Shown piece by piece: positions 55,097-64,000 of a DNA stretch of 64,000 nucleotides; the stretch's first letter is position 1, and each line of letters starts with the position of its first letter. Below the pieces are notes generated by a model, which was not told the DNA's origin, did no database searches, and was given only the letters and a program-made list of their open reading frames with translations. Origin of the DNA: Hibiscus mutabilis (Eukaryota; Streptophyta; Magnoliopsida; Malvales; Malvaceae). Location of the stretch: contig CM033732.1 of NCBI GenBank assembly GCA_019671005.1, positions 6,542,886 through 6,606,885 of the forward strand, read 5' to 3'. Made by a program: the position numbers and the translations under genes.

Positions 55097-56925
55097 ATTT
55101 TTTGGTTTTCAAAAATAAAAGAGAGTCGAGCTTTTTAAATAATTATCGCTTTACTAATATTGGAATTTCGGATTAAAGTGACTATTAAAGTAACATTCGG
55201 TTATAATTGCGCGTTTATTTTAACGCATTTAAAATTTGGCATATAAACCCGTCCTTTAAGTGGGGGAAAACGCTAATGCTTTCATGAGAATATCGTTCCT
55301 CCATGTAGGCCTAGCAAGTACCTTCGGGGCTCAAGTACCTTATGTCGTAAGGATATCGTTCCTTCGTGCAGGCATAAGCGAATGGGTCCCCCTGAATTGA
55401 ACCTGGTTGAAAGGAGCTTATAATGGGTGATGATCGGGGGCCTTGCTACTCTTAGTAGGGGACAACAAGGACAATTTGGGTACCTCTTAGCACCAAAACT
55501 GCATGTAAAGAACATATAGAAACCCACCCTTTTAGAGCCATGCGGATAACCTAGGTGTTTTAGACGGGATGTAAATAGGGTTGTTTTGTTTGTTTACCTT
55601 ATCTAAATTGCTCTTCTATTTATGTGTTATTAATCTTATCCGGTACTGACTCGTTTTCTTTTTTGTTTTACCCTTTTTGCATACATCATTGCATTCGCAT
55701 TACATTGGGGTGTTGGTTCAAGTGGTTTACCCGGTCAGAAATCTTTTATTTTTACCCTAATTTCAAATTGACCCATTTTTGTGATCACATCATATCTGCT
55801 TATTTTGGCATTCACTGCACGGCATATCATAACACTTTAATTTTTTGCATTTTACCAGCATGAAATGCTGATTCACGACTGGTTCTCAATTTGAAAAATT
55901 ATCATTGGGAGAAAATCTAGCACTCTAGATATCAAGGCAATATTCAAAGTTGCAAATGAATCCCGTGAGTTCGGAAGTTGTGTCACGAGAACCATTTTTG
56001 AATCAGTACTTTCGCATCTAAGACATGCACCTCACATTTACATGAATACATTTTGAAAATTTTAAAGTCGGTCATCGGGTTGCCCCATTAAATACAACAA
56101 AGTTGGTCGACCTAGCACCTTACAGAATCTCTACAAGAGCCTGATCTTGGGGCATGTCCAAAAGCACCTTCCACATCTTTTGCAAAAATTGTGCCCCTAA
56201 CAAAGCCCCAGTCTAGGGGCATTCTTTGCCAAGGTCCAGCCTTCATTGCCGAGTCAAACCCTTACACCCCTGAAATGTCTACACTGATCACAGTCTGCAA
56301 AATTGTACCCAATCCAAAAAATAATGAGCTGTCATGAACCAACACAATTTATAAACCCAACTTAGGGGGAAACAAAATGTGCACCAGAGTTTCAAATTTG
56401 ATACAAGAGCAGTTTTAGACGATAGCATAAGAACGAACAAAATGTTGGGGCATGCACCCAGATGGATGATCGAACGCAAGAAGAGGTTAGGTCACCGTCA
56501 CACGCAAAAGATCAAGATCCTGACGGGACCAGTGAGGAGTCAGGGGCATCCTTTTGAGGATCGAAAAAAATCATGTCACATTCATCCATATAGTTACATT
56601 TATCTTGAATGGAATCATTTTTGCATACGTCATACAATTAGATTAAGTGCATACACCAAAATCACCATGCATTTAGGGTAGACACATGCATTTAGACATA
56701 AAATTAGATACATTCATGCAATCTTGCTTGTACATAACAGGTCTATGGAAAAGACCGAGTACCCTCAACATGGGGGCAACGACAAGAGGGCCAACCCTAG
56801 TCTTAAAGGAGGCCAAACACGAAGAAGATGTTGAAACACCCAAAATAAAAGGTATCAACGACAAAATCTTTGACAATTACTGACCAATGTTTTTTCTTTT
56901 GTAGGATTTTATTCCTCCGACGATG
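55097..56925 (+). other. Leader region of L, non-coding
   Basis: At 55262-55520 it is related, in opposite orientation, to the O leader at 63130-63460 ('gggtccccctgaattgaac', 'ggccttgctact'). Further on it is AT-rich; the frames at 56379-56681 and 55624-55863 show no known domain. It may hold packaging signals. Confidence 0.55.
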
Positions 56926-58935
56926 GTGTGACGAACGTCAACATTCTCCCGATTTCTACTATTGCCAATAGAAATTCTTTTCAGACCCTGCCCTCTGTCA
57001 ATAGAAAAGCAGCGTAAATTTTTCCAGACATTGCCTCGCTGTCAGTGGCGCAGTCATCCAATATATTGCAAATCATGCCTCCGTCAGTGGTGGTACGCCA
57101 ACTTAATATAGATCTTGCCTCCGTCGGTGGTGTTGCAAATCAAAATTTCCATCCGGATCATGTCTCTCCATCAATGGTGTAGTGGGTCTCACATTTTGAT
57201 GATCTAGTCTCTCCGGCAGTGGTGAAGCAGATCAAATCCTATCCAAATCTTGCCTCCGTCGGTGGTGTTGCAGATCAGATTTTCCATTCGGCCCTACCTC
57301 TCCGTCGGTGGTGTTGCAAATCAAAATTTCCATCCGAATCCTGTCTCTCCGTCAGTGGTGTAGCGGGTCTCACATTTTGCTGATCTAGTCTCTCCGTCAG
57401 TGGTGTGACAGATCAAATTCTCTTCAGGTCTTGCCTCTTCGACGGTGTTGCAGCTAGACCTAAATTTTACTCGAAATTTACCTTCTTATTATAGTTGTAG
57501 CTAAAAAATCAATCAAAAAAGAAAAAATTTAAAAAAATAAAAAAAAAAGGAAAAAAAGAAGAGAAAGAAAAAAAGAAAGAAAATAAAAAAATCAAAATGA
57601 GCTTTCAACCAAATTTCGATCATGCCTCTTCGTCAGAGTCGTAGCTTGATCACACAAAAAGAACAACTTTCCGATCTAGTCTCTTCGTCAGAGTCGAAGC
57701 TGGATCAAATCTTCAGACATTGCCTCTTCGTCGGTGTTGTAGCTTGGTCAAATCTAACTTCGGTTCTGCCTATTTGTCGGTGTTGTAGCTGAACCTAATT
57801 CACTAACTTTCGGTCTTGCCTCTTCGTTGGTGTTGTAGCTAGACCAAGTTCACTAACTCTTGATTCTGCCTCTTCATCGGTGTCGTAGCTGGACCAACAT
57901 TACTAACTTTAGACCATGCCTCTTCGTCGGTGTTGTAGCTTGGTCAAAATTTACCAACTTTCAAGTTTTATTAATGTTGTATCTAAAAAATAGAAAAATC
58001 AAAAAATCAAAAAGAAAAAAAAAGAAGAAAAGAAAAAGGGAAAATCAAAGAATCCAAAAAGGTTCGAAAAAAGAAGAAAATTTTGAAAAAAAGAAGGAAA
58101 AATATTCAAGTGTTATCTGATCATGTCCCTCTGTTGATGGTGTGGCCGTGTTCAAATTGATGTCATCCGATTCTGCTTTTCCGTTGAGGGTCTAGTGGAG
58201 TCCAAATGCTGAAATACGATCTTATCTCTCCGTTGATAGTGTGGATAGATCCAACAAACATAAATCTTCGGTTCTGCCTCTTCGTCGGTGTTGTAGCTGA
58301 ACCAAATTTGCCAAATTCTGATCACGCCTCTTCATCAGAGTCGTAGGTTGATCGCAAAGAAACCAACTCTCCGATCTTGCCTCTTCGTCAGAGTTGTAGC
58401 TGGATCAAATCTTCAAACCTTGCCTCTTCGTCGGTGTTGTAGCTTGGTCAAATTTAACTTCGGGTTCTGCCTCCTCGTCAGTGTTGTAGCTGAACCAAAT
58501 CTACTAACTTCCGGTCTTGCCTCTTCGTCGGTGTTGCAGCTAGACCAAATTCACTAACTCTTGATTCTGCCTCTTCGTCGGAGTCGGAGTTGGATCAACA
58601 TTACTAACTTTAGACCATGTCTCTTCGTCGGTGTTGTAGCTTGGTCAAAATTTACTAATTTTCAAATTTTATCAATGTTGTTTCTTGAAAAAATGAAGAA
58701 AAAAACAAGAAAAGAGAAAAATGAAAAAATAAAAAAATAAAAAAGAATAAAGAATAAAAAGAAAAGGAAGAAATGGTCAGTTTTCTGGTCTTGTCTTTTC
58801 GTCAGAGTTGTAGCTAGATCAGACAACAGAACTTTCATCCATCGGTCTTGCCTCCTCGTCAGTGTTGCAGCTGGATCGAATTTTGTAGACCCTGCCTCTT
58901 CGTCGGTGTTGCAGCTGGGTCAAATTGTCTTTAAG
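56926..58935 (+). repeat. Degenerate tandem arrays in L
   Basis: Irregular units of about 40-75 bp have TCTTGCCTCTTCGTCGGTGT followed by TGTAGCT or TGCAGCTGG. They fall in three blocks: 56930-57470 (with CCGTCAGTGGTG), 57600-57960 and 58130-58935. A-rich runs (57530-57600, 57985-58100, 58680-58770) separate them. They are not CRISPR-like because unit sequence and spacing drift. Confidence 0.8.
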
Positions 58936-59180
58936 TATTCTTTTTGTAATGTAACAAGTTGAACTCGTTTTGCTTCCCCAACAAACAACCCCCTATTTTG
59001 AAAATGTTGCTTCCCCAAAAGTGACAAAGTAGATCCTTCAAGTACAGAAAGAGGACCTGCGCCGAAGAGAATGAAAATCTACTGAAGAAAGAAGATGTAC
59101 GTCAAGAGAGGATGACCAGCCAGGCCAGAAGAAATGTGTCATTTTTAGTCTTTGCTTCGTTGTCGTTACACAACAACGAG

Positions 59181-59194
59181 CAAAGAGGGGCAGC
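59181..59194 (+). other. Polypurine tract of element L
   Basis: CAAAGAGGGGCAGC immediately before the 3' LTR. It is preceded by a TTGTCGTTACACAACAACGA inverted motif also present in O next to its own tract. Confidence 0.85.
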
Positions 59195-61136
59195 TGTAAT
59201 AACCCATTTCACTCGGGCCTTAAGCCCACTAACCAAACCCGAAAACCCATTACCCGAATATTAACCGACCCGACCCAGAAACCAAATAAAACCCTAAAAC
59301 AAAATACCTTAACCCAAATAACCCTACGCCGCCACCGTTCCCTGCCGCCGCCTACCTTCCGGCTGCCACTTGCTGTCGCCGACAATTACAACCCAAAACC
59401 CTAAATTTAGTCCCTAAAATCCCTAAATTTACCATCCTAAAATTAATTAAAGTCCTACTCAACAACCCTAAACCAATCTCTGCCACCACCATACCCTCAC
59501 CCATGCTTCTGCCACCACCATACCCTCACCCATGCTTCTGCCACCACCATACCAATTGACCATACCCCTATCTCAGACCCATATCCCCAAAATCCGGGTT
59601 CTTCATCACCAGATCTGCAACAAGAATTAAAAAAGGATGGAGTTGTTAGTACATTAGATGGGTTTATAAAACACGAACAAAAAATGTGATGGGGTTCAAA
59701 AAAATAGAAAGAAAGGGGTTTCAGATTCAAAAAATGTGTCAGAAATTTGAAATCAATTTTTTTCAGAGTTCGTCTTTCTAATAAAAATCTAAAGCAAAGT
59801 TTGTTTATTTTTCATTTTGAAATATATCTTAGTTTTTAGAAATCAAAACATCGTTTTTGTTTGTAAAACTCAAAGCAAAAAGAGAGAAAGTTTCAAAGTT
59901 ACCTAGTGTCGCCGTGACCACAGCCGTGAGACTTCAGGGTCGATGAACGGCAAACATAGGTCAGCGGCGCTGTTGGGGTCTGTGTTGAGAGAAAAGGAAA
60001 GATATGATAGATTAGGGTTTTTATTTGAATCGTTTTAACCAAAAATATTAACCCCAGATATTTGTTTTAACTGGCCAAAATTCAAACGATGGCGTATTGA
60101 ACAGCCCCGACCCGCGTGTGACCCGGTAAACCAGGGAGGATCCGTACGTCATTTAAGGGTCTAATTACTCGGGCGGTCCTTTCTCTTCTTTTTTGTTTTC
60201 ATTACTTTCATGGAATAATCACTCTTTTGGTCTTTCTGGTTTTTCGTGTGTTTAATATCGCCCCCTCTTCTTTTTTTAGCTTTTAATTCTTGTTTTTTTC
60301 ATTTTGGTCTGTATGCTTTAGCCTTTAATTTCTAGCATATTATTTCTATTAGTTTACATTTATTTCCTTACATTTCACATTTGTTTTATGTTAGTCTTTT
60401 TTTTATGTTGTTCTAGCCATGCATTTTAATATTTGTACATTTTAGCCCTTAACATCTAGCTTCATGATATATTTTATATTGTTCCATGCATCTTAATATG
60501 ATTCATGCATATACTACTATTATTATTATTATTATCATCATCATCATCATTATTATTGTTATTATTATCATATTTTATGTGTTAGATTAATATTCATGTT
60601 TGTATGTTTTAGAGTAGTATCTTATTTATGTTAGGTTTGTTTTTTTATGTGTTAGATTAATATTATATTAGTATTTATTTTTATCGCATTATATGTTTGC
60701 CATGTTTTAAGTTACATTTGGAATATAAATTGTCAATGCGGTGCCCATTTATCCGAGCGTAAACGGGGCCAGTATCAGGCGTAGTGATGGTGGTTAGGCG
60801 TTTACTCTCGGATAACGGGGCTCTTAAAATTTACTCGCACATATAGCCGAATTTTAATTTAATCGTCACTTTAATCCAGAAAATCTAATATTAATAAAGC
60901 GGTAATTATTAAAGTACCAATTTTGGGCGGTGTGGGGTGTTAATCCTTCTCCATCCGTAACCGACTCCCGAACCCTATATTTTGAAATCTCTGGTTTTTA
61001 CGGTGTCCAGTCCACCTTGAGTGGCCGGTGCCGACTCCATTTTTAAACAAAATACGGTTTTTCTAAAATCCCACGGAATACTTCATTTTCAAAATAAAAA
61101 CCACATTCTTTTTTAGCAATAAGGGACATCGCTACA
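59195..61136 (+). repeat. 3' LTR of element L
   Basis: It matches 53143-55075. It has a 30-bp tandem duplication (CACCCATGCTTCTGCCACCA twice at 59488-59545) absent from the 5' copy. The antisense donor (59902) and acceptor (59615) are kept. Confidence 0.92.
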
Positions 61137-61141
61137 CACCT
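61137..61141. repeat. Target-site duplication of element L (right, CACCT)
   Basis: Exact match with 53138-53142. Confidence 0.92.
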
Positions 61142-62462
61142 TATTCCTCAATGCCCTGCAATTCTCTGTGGTGTGGCCCGAGCTTCCGATATGATAGTCG
61201 CAGATAGCGTCGACATCATATCTTTCTGGGTAAAGAGGCTCTTTTGGTTTAGACTGAATCAGGGCTATCAATCTCTTTTCTACGAGCAATGGAAGTAGCT
61301 CTGTATATGTCATCGAGATTGGATAGATGACTTTCTAAAAAGCTTTCGATTGACGTAAAGATGAGTAACTTGGTTGGCGTGAGGACCAAGGTCAGCTAGT
61401 CGGATAAGATCCCACTGTATGAATTTCTGCTTCATCTTTTTCTTGACTAGGGTCAGTAATCTTCCTTTCTCTGATAGTCGCTTCGATGAGTTTGCCAGAT
61501 TTCACGAGGTCTTCCAAACTTTTGGATGGATTACCCAACATATATTTCAGAAATGGACCTTTGAGAGTCCTTATAAATATAGGCGTTATTTCTTTCTCGA
61601 GCAATGAGGGTTGTACTTGTATAGAAATATCTCTCCACATTTGTACGTACTGCCGAAAGCTCTCATCGGGCCTCATTTCCAAACTCTACAGTGTTAGACG
61701 ATATGGATCGATGTCCGTTATATGCTGGTACTGCTCGATGAAGGCTTTGGCCAGATCTTTCCATGATTGTATCTGGTCTCGGTTTAGTTGGTTATACCAC
61801 CTGGCAGTAGACCCTTTTAAGCTTTCTTAGAAACAATGGATTAAAAGTTTCTCATTGCCAACATGCCTTGTCATCTTTCGGCAGAACATGGTAAGTTGAG
61901 CGGACGAAAAGCTTGTTCCGTTGAACCTTTCGAATTCTGACATCTTAAACTTAGAAGGTATCACCAAATCAGGGACTAGACTCAATTTTCTTGCATCTAC
62001 CTCATAGGATGCATTTGCCCCTTCTGCAGCTTTGGATATCTCTTCAACATACATGTACAAATCTTCAATCCGCTTGACCGCCTCAATCTCAGCTTGACCC
62101 ATCTTGTTAATAATGATCGGATCAGAGATGACATACACACAAGGGTTGTTTTGGGCATTAGTTCCCCCATATGATGAAGACCCAGTTTGAGGACCTTGTT
62201 GCTTTTCAACTAGAATCGGTACTTGTAGATGTGCCTTATCGTATGTACTTTCTACCTTTTCTAGTGCACTTAGGTCTATGGCTAATCCCTTTATTCTCTT
62301 AGGATATTCGCCGGCCAGCATAGCAGCTATCTAAGCTAGCAGATCCTCGTGTGATTGATTGATGTGATCACGAGTTACTTGTTGCGCCTTCTCGAGCTTC
62401 TCGTTTATTTACTTCTTCATGTCTTCGCATGCTTGCTCTACTCTTGCTAGACGACTCTCCAT
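61142..62462 (-). pseudogene. gag: gag of element O (broken, 3' end displaced by L)
   Basis: On minus the reading starts MESRLARVEQACEDMKK at 62462. It has an N-terminal coiled-coil-like part, then FKMSEFERFNGTS, LTMFCRKMTRHVGNEKLLIHCF (to 61827), ESFRQYVQMWRDISIQVQP (61680-61620), MTYTELLPLLVEKR (61313) and zinc knuckle CDYHIGSSGHTTENC (about 61215-61170). These are the marks of a widespread plant Ty3/gypsy gag, Tat/Ogre-like from memory. Stops lie at about 62411, 62331, 61827, 61685 and 61390, mostly where Gln codons would be expected. Frame then crosses L into 53142-53078. Non-functional. No pol follows it. Confidence 0.82.
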
Positions 62463-62740
62463 TTCTTGAGCTTTGCCTTGGATACAGATACGGCTGACCT
62501 TGATGCCCCAGAATGGCTGCGATCGGAATTTACTGAATCAGGCCCCTTTGATTTGGAAATGATGATGCATTATGATGAAATGCAAATATGAAAATGCATG
62601 AGATATAACTGCAATGCACAAACAAAATAAACAGGTTAGTACCGAAAAAACAATAATATTCAAGCGGTATAAAATCTACTGATAGACATGCTTTATTTGA
62701 AAAAATAATCCTACATGTCATGCTTTCTACCTAGATATTG
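62463..62740. other. Leader of O next to gag, no gene
   Basis: AT-rich, with an ATGATGATGCATTATGATGA-like run at 62560-62580. No motif recognised. Confidence 0.5.
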
Positions 62741-62744
62741 TATT

Positions 62745-63085
62745 TACAAAAAAGAAAGATCCTACCCGGCATGATATCTACCCCGCATGCTTTTATTCAA
62801 AGAAAGATCTTACCTGGCATGATTTTTACCTGGCATGTTATTATTTACGAAAAAAGACCCTACCCGGTATGGTATCTACCTGGCAATATAAACAGAGTCC
62901 TACCCGGCATGATTTCTACCTGGCATGCTATTATTTATGAAAAGAAAAATCCTACCCGACATGATTTCTACCTGGTACATTATTATTTACAGAAAAAAAA
63001 AGATCTTACCCGGCATGATATCTACCCGACATGCTTTTATTTTCAGAAAAAAAGATCCTATCCGGCATGATTTCTACCCAGCATA
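62745..63085. repeat. Tandem array in O leader
   Basis: About six units of ~50-60 bp of the form GATCCTACCCGGCATGAT, TCTACCTGGCATG, TATTATTTACGAAAA. They lie between gag and the primer-binding site. Confidence 0.8.
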
Positions 63086-63702
63086 TGAAATAAATCTATA
63101 GAGTAGACAAAAGGTTAGAAGCGTTTCCCCTTTGAACTTTTAAGGGGTTCCATCTCTAGAGCAAGACTCATATGGTCCATTACATAAGGTTCGGTTCTAG
63201 GGAAGGGTACCTGAATTGTCCTCGATGTCCCTTACTAAAGGTAGCAAGGCCCCTGATCCTCACCCATTTTAGGCTTCAAACGGACCAAGTTCAATTCAGG
63301 GGGATACATCCCTTATGCATATACGGAGGTAACCCACACGAAAGCATAAGAAATATATCCCGAAAGCGATTCACCAACCTATACGGTGGTAACACACACG
63401 AAGGCGATATCACACTGCCACTTAAAATAGGACAGAGCTAGGGTAGAAAGCTCATGAAATGCAATGCAAGTGCACGGTGTCTGAGGAGAAACTTTCAAAC
63501 CTTTGACACCCTATTTCTATATTCACGTATACTAAGCAGTAAAAGTAAAGCAGATATATTTACAAATAAATAAATAAATAAAATGCATGTCATGTTAACT
63601 AAAGACATAATCATACTTTATATTAAAATCGAATTCGTAAATTTCCAACACCAAGACTAAAAATATTCGACTTGTGGCTTGACTCTCTTTTATTAAAAAA
63701 AT
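63086..63702 (-). other. Proximal leader of element O
   Basis: Positions 63130-63460 are related to the L leader at 55262-55520 in inverse orientation. No gene. The rest is AT-rich. Confidence 0.55.
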
Positions 63703-63721
63703 GTCCCCAACAGAGTCGCCA
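63703..63721 (-). other. Primer-binding site of element O (tRNA-Arg type)
   Basis: Minus strand reads TGGCGACTCTGTTGGGGAC, one base inside the LTR end at 63723. It is of the same type as in L and M. Confidence 0.8.
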
Positions 63722-63722
63722 T

Positions 63723-64000
63723 TTGTAATCACTAAAATCCGTCTGACGCTCTTTTTATTCAGTTTTAAAGATTTTTTGATTATTTAATTTTAAAAAAAAC
63801 CCGCCCGATTTTGAAATAAAAAATATGAAGTCGCCACCGATCATTTTAAAAATTGTAGACCGGACACCAAAATAAAACCAGAGATTCAAAATTTAGGTCC
63901 GGGAGTCGGTTACGGATGGGGAAGGATTAAAACCCCCACACCGCCCAAAATTGGTACCTAGTCGATTATTTAGTGTCTTGGTGTTGAAAATTATGAATTT
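63723..64000 (-). repeat. 5' LTR of element O (inner end only)
   Basis: It matches 1992-2280; the rest lies beyond the window. It includes the conserved block with GTAGACCGGACACC. Confidence 0.9.

Larger units (their letters stand above)
53143..61136 (+). mobile_element. Element L: large non-coding retrotransposon derivative (LARD-like)
   Basis: Two LTRs (1933 and 1942 bp) with TGTAATAACC...GCTACA ends and a perfect CACCT target duplication. The primer-binding site on plus is at 55078-55096 and the polypurine tract at 59181-59194. The 4.1-kb internal region has no recognisable gag or pol; it consists of a leader and tandem arrays. The intact structure and lack of coding fit the LARD class, mobilised by proteins from a related element. 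Leader, polypurine tract and LTR block are related to those of O. Confidence 0.92.
1992..64000 (-). mobile_element. Element O: outermost nested LTR retrotransposon, minus strand, 5' end beyond window
   Basis: The same LTR terminus (TGTAATCAC...) occurs at 1992 and at 63723 in direct orientation. Orientation is minus: the polypurine tract lies at 13564-13580 (minus strand reads AAAGAGGGGTAGC), the primer-binding site at 63703-63721 reads TGGCGACTCTGTTGGGGAC on minus, and a gag remnant lies just downstream of it on minus. The internal region has gag but no recognisable protease, reverse transcriptase or integrase, so it looks like a gag-only non-autonomous element with long tandem arrays. Elements T, M (with A1 and A2) and L are inserted in it. 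It is therefore the oldest layer. Confidence 0.85.

Noticed and set aside
56926..58935. CRISPR-like array
   Set aside because: Units and spacing drift, there are no unique spacers, and the context is a plant retrotransposon.

Overview
This window contains only transposable-element DNA. It is AT-rich, has no intact host gene, and shows the plant signatures of LTR retrotransposons: TG...CA long terminal repeats, primer-binding sites (PBS) complementary to tRNA-Asp, tRNA-iMet and a tRNA-Arg, Athila-type and chromovirus-type gag, and a putative plant transposon protein domain. It looks like pericentromeric heterochromatin of a dicot. The element types remind me of cotton (Gossypium), but that is an impression, not shown by the sequence.

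The layout is a nest up to four levels deep. The outermost element O (minus strand) has its 3' LTR at 1992-13563 and its primer-binding site at 63703-63721; its 5' LTR starts at 63723 and runs off the window. Three elements sit inside O. T is a Del/Tekay-like, gag-only element (3294-12173, minus, TSD ATATT) in the 3' LTR of O. M is a large element (14899-50263, minus) in the internal region. L is a non-coding element (53143-61136, plus, TSD CACCT) that splits the gag of O. M contains A1, an Athila-like element (17681-38534, plus). A second member of the same family, A2 (21910-33400, minus), inserted into the A1 pol gene in inverse orientation. One deletion then removed about 0.6 kb of A1 reverse transcriptase together with the end of the A2 3' LTR.

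A1 and A2 carry the real coding content: gag with a zinc knuckle, aspartic protease, reverse transcriptase, RNase H and integrase, plus an extra downstream ORF. Almost all of it is broken by C-to-T-type nonsense changes and small frameshifts. The exception is the 507-codon extra ORF of A2, which is open from end to end. O and T retain only decayed gag, and M and L have no recognisable protein; these four depend, or depended, on proteins supplied by other elements. O, M and L share tRNA-Arg priming, a conserved LTR block, related leaders and internal tandem arrays, so they look like one superfamily of large non-autonomous elements.

The most unusual signals are: (i) a palindrome GTTGCC-NN-GGCAAC scattered through unrelated parts of A1/A2 (LTR, gag, pol linkers, extra ORF) and read in different frames; (ii) antisense promoter-like and splice-like structures inside the LTRs of O, M and L, kept in both LTR copies of M and of L; (iii) clusters of a 10-base palindrome GTAYCGRTAC in the T LTRs; and (iv) a set of four hairpin repeats upstream of the polypurine tract in both A1 and A2.
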